A stretch of 64,000 nt of DNA from Dysidea avara (GCF_963678975.1 NC_089277.1:22351440-22415439), one strand, 5' to 3'; numbered from the stretch's first letter, positions 22,757 through 34,235 are shown. Made by a program: numbers and translations. Notes: generated by a model not told the origin, from the letters alone.

Positions 22757-24492
22757 CTAAATTGAAAATAAGCAGCACCTTCCTTCATCAGTTTCAGGAT
22801 ATCCATAATTATACATGTGAAAATAGAGGAAGTGAAAACTTTTGAATAAACATTCAAATGTACTCTTTGCTAGTCCATGCTGAATAGTGTGTAGCCTATC
22901 AACATTTTCTTTCTTGGTGCAGACTAACAAATCAGTGACAAATTGTCTTTCTGGAGCATTTGTAATTATTATAGCACCAACACGAGCCACAGCTTTACCA
23001 TCCATTGTGTAGCTGTTAAAACTAAACAAGTCAGTTATGTTTCCATTGGTAGGATCTTCAACAACATAAGTAGTCACATAACTTGGTACAGATGGACATA
23101 AAAAGTAGTGTGAGAATTCTTCTTCACTTTGGAACACGTGATGAATTTCAAATTGTGAAGCATGTTGATTGGTAAGGATTAATGCTTTAGGAACATCTTT
23201 AAATACCATCTTTCTTAAGCCAGGTGTCTTGGGAGTATCATAGGGTAGAGCAGGATAGTGATATGTTTCATTATATGAAAAATAGTAATGCCATACAGTG
23301 AACACAACTATGGGTTTAATAATACATGGTTCACGATTTGGAAATACCAGTTCAGAAATCCCATCTTGTTTAGACACTCTTGTAATTTCTTTAAGCAACT
23401 CACTCATCATACGGGATACCAGATCACCCTTACAACCTGATAATTCATAGCTGAAGAACATAACTGGAAGAACAATTCCACCAAAACTAATAAGTTGTGG
23501 TGCATACAAAGCTATGGCTATTGTGTTCCCACTGAAGAAGCCTGCAATATAACTACTTTTATAGCTAGGGTGTGAACAGATCCACTGGAAGTCCTTTGTA
23601 GCATTTTTAAACTGCTTTGCATTTTCAGAATTTAGCCAAGTCCATTTGTGCCCTTTTGGTAACGGAAACAGATCTTCTCTTGTACGATCTTTTAATGGCT
23701 GTTCAATAGGACCTATTTCTTTCACTTCCTGTCCACGTAATACAACTGGCAGACTTTCCCATTTTACTACACCAGGAATGGATAAATGACTGATCGCTTG
23801 TGATTTAAGGTGAGATCTCTTCTTGCTCAATGTCAAGTGAGCATTATAAGCATGATCAACATCAATCCGCCACACAATGAACAATGATCCCACCATAATC
23901 TTATAGCATGTGAGCGTACCACTACCTGATTGGAGCAATTCAGTTTCTAAATAGAAGCGATGCTTGTGAAGCTCGGAAATTGTGTATTGTCTAGGATCTA
24001 CATCAAGCTGCTCCTCAATTAGAAGATGACTGAACTTCTTCAGAGATATCACAGGGACATATGCTGGTACTATTTCACTCAATTTCATACCATAAAAAGT
24101 TTTCTTGAAATTTTGTAATGTTTCATGTGCTGTAGGTATCATAGAAGCAGTTACCATGGCTTCCATCATTCTGGTATCTAAGAAGTTCCAATGTTGGGCT
24201 TTTGTCAAAGTGGTACAAAGAGTTTGAAATGAGTTTACTTCTTCAATTTTAGGTACAATTTCACCAGATATACAAGCTTTTGGTGATAAAGCCTTCTCTA
24301 AACATGCATCTTGAAGAATGTTGAACTTACAACCAGAATTTTCAATCATTGTTTTAATACCTGAAGAGAGCCTCGAGAATGCATAGTCAATGTCTTCCTC
24401 TGGGGAAAATGTTAAAACAGCTGGTATATATTTTGGTGGCAAAGCAACAGCTTGTGAACATGTACTTTTAGCAGACTGAGTTGACAATAAAC
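22757..24492 (-). CDS. Last exon of a Death-domain protein: unknown middle domain plus N-myristoyltransferase-like domain
   Basis: The exon begins at an AG acceptor (24494-24493) and joins the Death exon (25736-26032) in perfect phase: a lone G from that exon plus GT here makes a glycine codon. It stays open for 578 codons to the stop. Numbering residues from the in-frame ATG at 24502, about 70-258 form a domain I do not recognise (WNFLDTRMMEAMVTASMIP; HLSIPGVVKWESLP). Residues about 259-581 match N-myristoyltransferase: EIGPIEQPL...LPKGHKWTWL, SELLKEITRV, then TPKTPGLRKMVFKDVP, FQSEEEFSHYF, TTYVVEDPTNGNITDLFSF, and a C-terminus (YFHMYNYGYPETDEG...) ending where NMT ends. Canonical acyl-CoA features are missing: the acidic loop (YVEDDDxMFRF in family members) is deleted, and the NFLCVHKKLRSKRxAP block reads MFFSYELSGCKGDLVS. 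Likely an inactive or altered NMT fold used for binding; cytosolic, no signal peptide. Possibly Death-adaptor signalling (inference). Confidence 0.85.
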
Positions 24493-24619
24493 CTACATAC
24501 ATATAAAGTACATTTTAAGGAAGATAATTACATGTATTTCTATATTATGTATAAAATATTGCATAATTCCTGATGTACACCACAGTAGCAAATACTGTAC
24601 ATACGTACGTGTTGGTACA

Positions 24620-25450
24620 ACCCACCGATTTTCAGCTTCTTCCCATAAGCGGTTTACCCTGTAGGCGTGACAACATACTGGTGTTATTTTTCGTGAATAA
24701 TTGCTAATAACTCCTTCACTATTTATCGTATTTTCAGCCAAACATGGTATCAAGATGCGCCTTTATACTAGTGCTGAAACGATCATTCGGTTATTAGACT
24801 AATCGGTCGGCAAGACACTATTTGATTCGTTAACACACTATTCGAATAATCGTTAGCACTTTGTACACTGTATTCAGATGGAAAAGCCAGCCTTGAAACT
24901 TAAGATTGTGAATGAAGTGGTATTTTTATGCTGTAAAAATTCTATTTTAGAAAAGATAGAAATAGCTCTTAGGCTTTACCTTACTCCCTAACGAAAGATT
25001 ACAGTACTTATTCAATAGAAGTATAAGCTTAAAGAATAATCGAATATTCGGTCGTTTTGTTCACAACTATTCGAATAGTAAAAATTGCTATTCGTTTCAG
25101 CACTACTTTATACCCCCCTTCTGTGTGCCAAATTTCAAGGCAATCGAATATGGCATTTGCGTTTTATGGCAGTTTTTGTAAGTGTGCGAAAAGGAGAAGA
25201 AAATGAAGGGAAAAAAACACGATGAAATAAAGCCATTTTTTGAAGTCGCATATCTCAGAAACGCTTGAAGAGGTTTCACTCAAATTTGTTATGTGGAGTA
25301 CTGAAGTTGGCGGGCATGTCCACAGCAATAATTGTCTTGTTTCATAAAGGCAACACAGAGCTACAGAGGTGCGAAAATCACGTTTTCATATACTCATGGG
25401 TGTTGCGTGCTGGCTTCCTTGGCTGCACGACACACTACCGTGTGTCTTGA
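24620..25450. repeat. Second copy of the 15851-16640 repeat, inside the Death-NMT intron
   Basis: AAGCGGTTTACCCTGTAGGC, CTGTGTGCCAAATTTCAAGG, GCGTTTTATGGCAGTTTTTG and CGACACACTACCGTGTGTCT occur in the same order as at 16150-16625. It is split by the hAT MITE at 24769-25105 and lies in intron 24493-25735. Confidence 0.8.
24769..25105. mobile_element. 337-bp hAT MITE with 8-bp duplication CTTTATAC
   Basis: Inverted termini TAGTGCTGAAACGA / TCGTTTCAGCACTA, subterminal TTATTCGAATA-type repeats, flanked by CTTTATAC at 24761-24768 and 25106-25113. The repeat copy at 16260-16290 is uninterrupted at the equivalent place. Confidence 0.93.
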
Positions 25451-25735
25451 TCATTCATCTCTTGTTTCACTACTTTTCATTGTATAGATCCCTACTTCAT
25501 TTTTTAATTAACAACTTTTTAAAACACTATTACATCAACCCCTACTTCCTATTGAAATTTTTATTTTTTAATAGCTATATATAGCTACATGTACTGTAGT
25601 TAAATGATCTACAACACTTTATCTACCATTGATACTTTATAATATAAAAAGATGTTGATGTTTTGTGAAATATACATACAGGTGTAGGTAACTTAACTTT
25701 GCTACTAACAGACATTCCCTTAGTTACACACTTAC

Positions 25736-26032
25736 CTTCACTAATTGATTTCAGTTTTTGCTCAATTTCATTGGCAAGTCCATCCAATTCAATGCTAGGC
25801 TGCCTCAAAGCTTGTATCAGCTGATTCCATGATGCTGAGGGTTGTTTCTTAAGCCACAATTGAAACATTTGTGTACAACATGTACTCACATCCTTGGGAT
25901 TGTTGCTCTGGATTTCATCCAACTTGCCACAGTCGTCATCATCAAGTAGTTCAATTCCCAAATCATACCACTTTGAACTGACAGACTTCTTAACTAATCT
26001 GTTAAGTAGTTTGAGGGTGGGACTATTCTTTC
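25736..26032 (-). CDS. Exon encoding a Death domain
   Basis: An open frame of about 99 codons between a TATAG acceptor (26034-26033) and a G|GTAAGT donor (25735). It reads PTLKLLNRLVKKSVSSKWYD, LGIELLDDDDCGKLDEIQ, CTQMFQLWLKKQPSASWNQL and LIQALRQPSIELDGLA, the six-helix pattern of a Death domain (W-x-x-LG, then M-x-x-W, then SW-x-x-L-x-x-AL). It ends one base into a codon, which fits the downstream NMT-like exon exactly. Death domains mediate homotypic assembly of signalling complexes (established); partners here are unknown. An alternative acceptor (GGAAAG, start 26027) would give phase 0. Confidence 0.82.
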
Positions 26033-26529
26033 CTATAAAATCAATTTCATTGTAAATGTATTTTGAAAGTGAGATGATTGTTACCTATGATTTATATACA
26101 AATACGTGACATCATCAATTAAAGCACATGATAGTGTGTTGTGCGGCCAAAGAAAGACATGTAAACCAGTTTTTCTAAGCCTACACCGCAAACAAATAAT
26201 TCTATACAGTACTCTTGCTTATAACCAGTAGCTGTGTTGGTGATATATGTACTAACAGGATTGACTAAAATTGGTTCAGCCGGAGCAACTTTTGACTCAG
26301 ATCAAAGTTTTGCACTAGTGGACACTGCACTACATCAGCAAATCCTGCTTATGATTATGCCAATAGCTACATGTAGCTATTTACATCTGGCAGTATGATG
26401 AGAATTCTGAATGTTCAATTAGACTTTAACCAAATTGACTAAGCATGGTAGCATGCATATGGACATGTGTTGAAATATAACTAGGGCTTTTAGTGTATGT
26501 AGTCCTACTGCTTAATTGTGTATTTATGA

Positions 26530-26695
26530 AGTGGGGTTCCAGCAATAAAAAGTAGTGAAACAAGAGGTACGGTACAAATTGTGGTAGCTATTAAAACATA
26601 GCTGTTGGCATGCACCACCATAATATTATTGTATCTGTTCAATGCTAATGTAGGGATTTTCCCACACAGCTATGTTGTAACATCTAGCATCGTTC
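26530..26695. repeat. Foldback-family relic
   Basis: GCAATAAAAAGTAGTGAAAC at 26543 and GCTAATGTAGGGATTTTCCC at 26643 match the arms of the hairpin at 27383-27616, but the arms have diverged. The rest of 26040-26900 shows nothing recognisable. Confidence 0.5.
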
Positions 26696-26906
26696 CAGTT
26701 TTACAGGTATTGAAAACCTTGTAAAGTATGCTGAGATACTGCTGTATCCTAAACATAGTCAATATGAAAGGCAAGCACTAGGAAGTTTTATAATGCTTAC
26801 GTACTAAACCAAAACAGGTAATAAGATAAGTATTTTACATACTGCAGATGTTTTTCAGTCCAACAAAGTTCAGGGTAGTTACCAATGATAATTCCCAAGC
26901 ACTTAC

Positions 26907-27083
26907 TTTCTTCAAAAGATGCTTTTGTGGAGCCACAGCACTACAGGGTTTTGGTTTAAACTGCAAAACACTTGATTTGGCTATTTTCAACTGCATTCTA
27001 CATGATAAACATTGAGAGAGTAAACTCAAATCTTTGCATAGGAGTCTGCACACTTCAAAATAGTCTGTACCACTACAAATCAA
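26907..27083 (-). CDS. Tentative upstream exon of the Death-NMT gene
   Basis: An open minus-strand frame with SCRMQLKIAKSSVLQFKPK and APQKHLLKK ends at a good donor (AAA|GTAAGTG, 26906). It ends in phase 0, which fits the Death exon only if the alternative acceptor at 26027 is used. No domain is recognised and its start is undefined, so it may be a chance ORF. Confidence 0.25.
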
Positions 27084-27382
27084 GGCAGCTCCGTCAGCAT
27101 ATTAAAGTAATTGAATTTGTGATGGCATGTCACTCAAGTAAACAAAAAACAGTGGTGGGTCTGAGTGCACTTTCCTGAAGAATTCCACCATTCACTGCAC
27201 TCCATCCACTTAAATGGAAAATTCGCTTGCAATTTTATTGGGTGTTTGTATCAATAATTCAATTATGTTGTTATACGGAGATATTAAGCCACAAAGTCTA
27301 GTTAAATCACATTGTGACATAAGACAAAGAACTGGAAGTACTAAATGACTCTCCATAAAGTACTCCTTACCATAATAGTACT

Positions 27383-27616
27383 TTTAAAAAATGAAGTAGG
27401 GATCTACGTATGCAATAAAAAGTAGTGAAACAAGAAATCAATGATGGTATTACAGCATAGCTCAGTGGGAAAGTCCCTACTTTGGCATTGAGCAACATAA
27501 TTGTAGTTAATGTGCCAAAGTAGGGACTTTCCCATTGAGCTACGCTGTAACGCCATCATTCATCTATTGTTTCACTATCTTTTATTGCACAGATCCCTAC
27601 TTTATTTTTAAATTAA
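27383..27616. mobile_element. Foldback/hairpin MITE with ~100-bp arms
   Basis: The left arm (GAAGTAGGGATCT, GCAATAAAAAGTAGTGAAAC, TACAGCATAGCTCAGTGGGA) and right arm (TCCCATTGAGCTACGCTGTA, GTTTCACTATCTTTTATTGC, AGATCCCTACTTT) pair almost completely around a short loop. Relatives: 9330-9475, 17385-17530, 25450-25545 (half), 26530-26695 and 63082-63371. Confidence 0.85.
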
Positions 27617-28164
27617 CAATTTTTAAATAATACTAGTTTGTTTAGATTTTGTTGTAGCACAGCTAGCTACAATGTAACTTGTGACTGTTCTATTAGAATA
27701 TCATACATGCATGACTGTTGTATTAGAGTATATCTCGAGTCAGCCTGTGCAGCTAGCTAGACCAATAAGGGGTGAGGTCATCTTGTTTATTGTTAAGTAA
27801 ACAGCTAGATTGTTAAGAGGTGTGGTCCCCATACTCTATCGTTATTAGTCCACCTAGATCTTTAGTTGATGGGCGTGGTTGCGAACCTATCGCAAACGGG
27901 ATCCCAATCACGAAGTTGCAGATATCTAGCTAGTATATCTCTTATAGTAGCGCCGGGACTGAAGCGTTTCTAAAATCCAGCTCTGAAATTATTCTGTGCC
28001 GTCTAAATATGCTGCTGAAAGAAAGTGTTGATACACACCTCAATACGGTTTTGTTGGACCATGAAGTAAACATGAGTTACATGGTTATGAGTGTTCGGTT
28101 ACGTTGTGGTAAAATGTAACTTTATCAACATCATTTCTAAGCTTGAACATCCTTCTTGTTTAAT

Positions 28165-28320
28165 AGCATGGGTTGGCCCGGACGCTCGCTTTGCTCGCTC
28201 CAACCCTAGCTCACCTCGAACTTACCCAAAAACTTACCTTCATACAGACAGTGAAAGTCATCATTGTGCTTAACAGGCAAACGTCACATTAGCGTTAGGG
28301 TTGGGTTCAGCTTTGGTTTC
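28165..28320. repeat. Dispersed repeat, inverted relative of 2333-2490
   Basis: CTCCAACCCTAGCTCACCTC, ACTTACCCAAAAACTTACCT and GACAGTGAAAGTCATCATT reproduce, in the other orientation, the block 2333-2490. Confidence 0.6.
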
Positions 28321-28398
28321 TTCTTCACTGGGTATTCTTCTTATATAGGTTTCTTCTTGAATGACGTATATAAGGTAGAAACTAAGAGAGGTGGGTAG

Positions 28399-28480
28399 CT
28401 GGGAGCCACGTAGCACAGTAGTTATGATTCTTGCCTCACACACTGGGTTCGATTCCCGGACAGGCCATAATTTTAGTTGT
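28399..28480 (+). repeat. tRNA-like unit (Val-CAC-like, shortened), probably SINE head or tRNA pseudogene
   Basis: An A-box region GTAGCACAGTAGTTATGATT, an anticodon-loop-like TGCCTCACACA and a perfect B box GGTTCGATTCC (28446-28456) occur in tRNA order, followed by an oligo-T run at 28479. The variable region between the anticodon arm and the T arm is deleted and the acceptor ends do not pair fully, so a functional tRNA is unlikely. Confidence 0.55.
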
Positions 28481-28720
28481 TTTTTTTTCATTTGAGGATC
28501 CTCTTTTGTCTAATTTTTTTATTCACATGAACTGAATCACGTGGACCGAGCCAGACCATATGGCTGGACGAATAGCTTGGTAAAATCGGCATCCGGAACT
28601 GGACGAATAGCCACTATGAACAAATTACTTTCATGAAGAGGCGAATCCATTGATATATTATATATTTCAACTCAATTTTTTTCTTCACTGTTTACTGAAG
28701 GGATTAATAAAACATGCATA

Positions 28721-28908
28721 TAGTGGAACCTCAATTATCCGGACCCCACTTAGTTAACCAAGCTACGAAAACGACTGTTCTATTAGAGTAGTTGAAATAC
28801 TGATATATATATTTTTAAGTTTCTTTATGCTATTTTCAGAGATATGGACTTTTCAGACTTATGGACCACCCCTGGTCCCAAGGGGTTTGGATATCTGAGG
28901 TTCCACTG
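28721..28908. mobile_element. pogo/Tigger-like MITE
   Basis: Termini AGTGGAACCTCAATTATCCG / GATATCTGAGGTTCCACTG flanked by TA. The interior has GACTGTTCTATTAGAGTA. One of four related elements (also 40357, 50504, 61413). Confidence 0.8.
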
Positions 28909-29264
28909 TATGTAGCACAAGCTTTTTACCCAATAAAATCTCAATAGAATTTATCTCAAAAAACAGAATCATGCAAGTTTTTGCTTGGCGCTCACACTCA
29001 TATACTTTCCCAAACAGAAGAGTATAAAAAGTAGTCTTGGCATGAGACTAGTTTAATAGCATGATGTTTAAAGTTTCTTGACAAAACAAAGAGAAATTTT
29101 CACATTTTCGATGCTGACAGCAAAATTTTAGCCTTGAACTATTTATACCACTATACATAGCATCAGAATTAAAAATCCACAAAAAAATATTATTACATTG
29201 CTCAACGTTGAAAATATTACCCCTTGAAATTAAGCTATACATGGTATTGTACTTGGTATTGTAC

Positions 29265-29400
29265 AGAAAACCCTGAAAAAATCCAACTTCTTTTGCTTGT
29301 ATCTTTGATAGGAACTACCGATTGAGGCACTAAAATGATTCTAAAGGATAGCACAATATTTGCCATGACAAAGAACTCTATTTTGGTTGGAAGTCCCCTA
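29265..29400. repeat. Segment repeated in inverted orientation at 32345-32510
   Basis: CAACTTCTTTTGCTTGTATC, GATAGGAACTACC, CACTAAAATGA and ATAGCACAATATTTG are reverse complements of sequence at 32345-32510. Function unknown; probably pieces of one dispersed repeat. Confidence 0.55.
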
Positions 29401-29770
29401 CTTATAGGTGTCTAAAAAGAGTCGGCTGCACCAGGCACTGCAAATATCAGCAGCAGTAGTATTGCTTGTCTTTACATCAGATTTCTCCTCCTCACTTACA
29501 TTTTTTATTTTATTTTCAAAAGACAAAGCAGGTCATGCTAGCTGGAATATTAATCAACTCTTTGTCCCCAGAGTGTTTACCAATAATAGTGCAAGGAGTT
29601 TTATGGTGCAACCATCTTATGGAAGTGTTATGCACCTATCATTTGTAACAGCTAAGTAGGGAGATTATAGGGGGAGTTACGAACAAATTTGTCCCAGTAG
29701 TGGGGCTTTTGACTCTGAACTTTAATTTGATAAATGAGTACAGGCTCGTGTGCAGGCCACAGCCCACACT

Positions 29771-30182
29771 AGTCTAGTGCGGCCGCCCCTTCGCAAAAAG
29801 GAAGGGTCTGGTCACTCTAGCATTCAAAATTTGTAGTGTGTTACAGAAAACAGGTAACACCAATCAGATCGCGTTATTGTTAATTATTAAATTTTTGTGA
29901 CATTTCTTTTGAAGTTACCATAGTTACCATAGATTTGCGTAAATGTACGGAAGGGCTTGTAACGAAGTTTTGTTGAAGATGAAATAAGGATTGAGGCATA
30001 TGGGTATGTTAACAGTCGCTTGTTCTATTTCAAGAACTACTTACTTCTTGGTTGTTGCATGGACTTGCCATTCCTACTGCCATTAAAGTGACATCATTGT
30101 TTAATCGCTCCATCGTTACAACTCTGTAATGCTAGAGTGACCAGACCCTTCCTCTATGCAAAGGGGCGGGCGCCGCCAGACT
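29771..30182. mobile_element. 412-bp MITE with ~55-bp GC-rich termini
   Basis: Left AGTCTAGTGCGGCCGCCCC, then GGAAGGGTCTGGTCACTCTA; right TAGAGTGACCAGACCCTTCC, then GGGGCGGGCGCCGCCAGACT. The interior is non-coding. No clear target-site duplication. Confidence 0.75.
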
Positions 30183-30562
30183 ATGACAACACATGCTTGT
30201 ACACATAAAGTGAATTGCTAGTAAATTTTGGTGGGGATTTGGTATAGGATTAGACAACTGGCTATGCTTGGCTTTTGCTTTGCAAATTGTCAATCCCCAA
30301 CAAAAATTTAGATTTCCATGCGGGCAGGAGGTCATTTTTCATTATTCGTTATTAAAGATAATACTCCAAATCAAGCTGACTATATTTTATGAACAGTATT
30401 TACTAATCGTAAGATATTTTATTTATACTCAAATTTTTGTGAGTTTTACAATTATTAATCTAAGCCGTCTGTCATTATAAAGGTTAACTAAAACCCTTTC
30501 CTAGTGCTTACATTATGTCTGAAATGCAAGTGAGATTTGCTGTGCTGTACAATGATAGCCAG

Positions 30563-30858
30563 CAGGGGCGGATCCAGACTTAAGGAAAGGAGGGGGTCAA
30601 AATGAACTCTGAGACACTGTATTGTTTGGTTTGGTAAGGTGAGACCAAAAAAAAAAAAGTCATAGCCAGCTGAAAATAGCTACCCACCTCACCAACTCGG
30701 CATTTAATAAAGTACATAAAAATCCTTACATAGCTTGCTACACACTGCTCTAATACTGTGACTGCTTTATTAGAGTGACTGCTCTATTAGAGTATCTCGA
30801 TCTTGGTATACTAAAAAATTTTGGAGGGGGGTCAAGAGCCCCCCTGTATCCGCCCCTG
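30563..30858. mobile_element. 296-bp hAT MITE with 8-bp duplication ATAGCCAG
   Basis: Termini CAGGGGCGGATCCAGA / TGTATCCGCCCCTG, flanked by ATAGCCAG at 30555-30562 and 30859-30866. Copy A at 1815-1830 has a single ATAGCCAG with no insertion. The interior carries two copies of the CTCTATTAGAGT motif and CTCGATCTTGGTATAC. Confidence 0.96.
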
Positions 30859-31140
30859 ATAGCCAGCTTAGCGAGCCTTCTTAGCATCAAAATAAATGTG
30901 TAACAGCAATAATAAAATTAGAGGCAGTGGAGGTGGGCGGGGATGAGAAACAATTGATCAAATTTGCCTGGCCTTACTGAGGCTGCCATATTGCCATCAT
31001 GTAAAATTTTTTTACCTTAACTCTTGATGTTTTGTTTTGATGTAATAGTTTTATTTCCTTGCTTTTGTGTTGCATTTTATGTAGTTAGGTAATAAGTTAG
31101 CTAGTCATATTTTTTGAGTAGCTATAGTGTTATGTGTTTG

Positions 31141-31662
31141 CAGTGTAGGGACAGTTACTTTTTAAATGTAACTCGTTACATATTACATATTATTTACAAC
31201 TGAACTATTTAGTTACAGTTACATATTACCCATATAATAAAGTAACTATAATAATATTACATACATATTATATTACTTTGTGTCCACAGCCTTAAGCTGT
31301 CACGTGTGAAACTACCACTTTATCACGTGATATGATTGGGTTGTTGGACAATGTGAAAATCTAGGTTATAAGTAAGAAGCTGGTGAATAAGCTTCATTCA
31401 GTAGGCTTCGTTACTTCGTAGTGGCTAGGCGTTACTCAGTGGATTACTAACAAGATTAGTAACTTAGTTACTTAAAGTAATAATATTATGTAATACTAGA
31501 CTCGTTACAGTAGCTTCATTACTTAGGTAACGCATTACATTTGCAAGTAAATAACTCGAGTTATATTACCTGTTTTTACAGCATATTTCGATTATTGCTT
31601 TGTTATCACAAAAGTAATATTACGTAACGCGTCACTTATGTAACGCGTTACTCCCAACACTG
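31141..31662. mobile_element. 522-bp hAT-like element with 8-bp duplication TGTGTTTG
   Basis: Termini CAGTGTAGGGACAGTTACTT / GTAACGCGTTACTCCCAACACTG-type, with the interior full of GTTAC/GTAAC subterminal repeats. Flanked by TGTGTTTG (31133-31140, 31663-31670). Copy A has one TGTGTTTG at 2661-2668, the empty site. Confidence 0.95.
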
Positions 31663-31782
31663 TGTGTTTGTATGTACTGTATGTATGTGCAGGGATCCAC
31701 TGAAAATTAGTTTTACTGAGTGGATTCCCTGAGTAAATATTACAATTACAATACACGTATGGTTCGAAGTTTATGCCGTGGA

Positions 31783-33783
31783 CATATTAAGACATTTCGG
31801 AAATTTGCTGTACATTTGTTCTGTGGCAAAAATGACAGCTGTTACAGGCAGGTCCAATACATCCGCATCGGAAAAGCTATTTAAAATGAAACAAATTATT
31901 GTGTACCGCCTACCTCGAGTCAGATTAACAATTTTCACGGTGTGATACGTGTAGAGCAACTCTCTGCGAGTTAGAAGAATTCCAATTCACGGAAATTTTG
32001 GCACGTCAAAATGGCCTAAACTGACCCAGTGTAGCAAATTTCCCCATACATTTTGTATTGGGTGATTCGGGGTCATGTAATATATGGCATAATAACCCGT
32101 GACACGTGATAGATACATCAGATTCACGGCTAGATTTCGAAAGAGCAGTGAATGGCGATTTAAATGAGCTATAGTATAAGGTTTTCAGAGGAAATATCAC
32201 CCGTCATTTTAAGGTTGAAAATCACTTTCTTGTTCTATGGCAAAATGAATGGCGGATATTTGTAACGGAACGCTCCAGTGGCATTCCGATGTCTTGGCAC
32301 CCATTATTCCTCAGAACATTAGTGATTCAAAGTAGAGATTTCCAACTAAATTAAATAATTAACATTCCATGCATTCATTGGTATGACAAATATTGTGCTA
32401 TCTTTCAGGGTCATTTTAGTGCAAACCCCACCCCAATTGGTGGTTCCTATCAAAAGATATAAGCAAAAGAAGTTGACAGCGTGATGATTTTTGTGTACAG
32501 TATTTTCAATGCTTTTTACATATATTGCATGGCACCAAACACAATATTCAAAGTGTCATAAATCTAGATAGGAAACTAATAATGACATGAAATTTTCACC
32601 ACATAACTATTTTATGGAGAACAGCATATGAGCTAGGTAAAACCTCTCAAGAGTGACCATTTCTTTGTAGACTGACCACTCAGATTATTACATGAATAAA
32701 ACAAGTGATTCATAAATTAAATTGTGTGTACTATGTAATGCTAAGTATACACAGGTACCTAATGCATTTTAAAAGATAACTAACTAGAAAAATTAGTAAT
32801 ATTATGTAACATGGTAAGTAATAGCATCACAAGTCACAATTAACAAATACTTCAAAAACATGACAATCAGATAACAAAATGTAAGACCAATATTATTATT
32901 AAAATAGATTTGTTTGGACACTGTTCAGCTTTATTTGTCACATTGTAAACACTAACACAATGACATCACTATACTACAAAGAGAAATTATAAATAGTTTC
33001 TGACCAAAATTACAATCACTGAAGCTGCTATAAAATGGATCAAAACAGCAGTAAATACACCAGAATATAACATCAGGTAAGTATGTAAGGTTGGTATCAC
33101 ATGCCAGTCTCCACTTCTGAAAAGATTATGCTCAACCTTGAACCTTATATTATAATTCCGCGCAAGACAACAAACTGCTCACCTTCAAACTATACTTGCA
33201 TTGATGCAGAGGGATGCCTTGAAGCCCAGAGTGATTGTAATGCTGAGTTCTGAACAGTGTTAGATGGCGATTTACCTTTAAAAGGGCCATATTTTCGTCA
33301 TAATCCAATGTCAATCGTCCTCCAATCAAAAAACACTGAAAAATCGAAATCAGCATATACGGTTTGCCCAGGAACACTTTCTTCGTCCTCATCTGCCACA
33401 GATTCACACGGAAACACTCGGAAACTTTGGCTATCACCGGTGCCGTATTCTTCCAATTACGCAATTATTTGTATGGGATTCCTATGGGAATTTTTATTTC
33501 TCAAACTTTGATTTGACATATTTCAATAAAAACAGAATGGATTTTAATTCAGTAAAGTGCATTATGAAGTACGAAGCACTGACTACCATTAACTGGAACG
33601 GCAGTTTGTGAAACATTTATTGAAGGTGTGTAATTTAAGTAGCAAAAATGTGTGAAAAATTGGTTGGTTGGAAATCGCTATTCAAAGAAACAAAAGCATT
33701 GAGAAATCACTCTGCTGGTTGGTTTGTGAAATTCACAGTGTTATTTGTAAGGTAGTTGCTCAAATCGTATATTTCCTTTTTCA
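31783..33783. other. 2-kb segment present only in copy B
   Basis: Interrupts the homology between GTTTATGCCGTGG and CTAGTGTGGCAACGTCAG. No convincing terminal inverted repeats or target duplication were seen, and no coding domain is recognised. It includes the 32345-32510 repeat shared in inverse with 29265-29400. It is either an insertion in B or a deletion in A. Confidence 0.5.
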
Positions 33784-34235
33784 GCCTAGTGTGGCAACGT
33801 CAGAGCGTGGAGTCACACCCCAAGCGCAGAGGTGATTATTATATGCGTGGTGGCAACATAGATAATATACCCTATTATCTATGTTGGCACTGAACTTGAA
33901 CACATTCTCACAAAAAACTTACCTGCTATTTTTAAATCGACCCCCGCCATATTTCAAAAGAGCAAGTTCGGTCTATCGGTGTTACAATCTTAAGTCACAA
34001 TTGGCTAACTGGTAAAGCAGATGAACAAACCTACTTAATAAAATTTTCACACGCCTCAGTATTGTCTGAAGACGCTATGCTCTTACTCATGTTACTCGTG
34101 GTGGTGGTGGTGGTGGTGATAGTTTGATAAGCTGTGGTGCCGTGGTGAAATCTTATAGAGAACGGTACCCTTCAAGATTTGACCATCACTTACTCTGTAC
34201 GCTTGTTTTCTCTGTTCAACTTCGTATTGGGTGAG

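Noticed and set aside
27745..28090. Promoter and 5' exon of the Death-NMT gene
   Set aside because: Non-repetitive sequence upstream of the gene drew attention, but no initiator, ATG-bearing frame or donor in phase could be identified.
28399..28480. Functional tRNA-Val gene
   Set aside because: The variable region is missing and the acceptor stem is incomplete.
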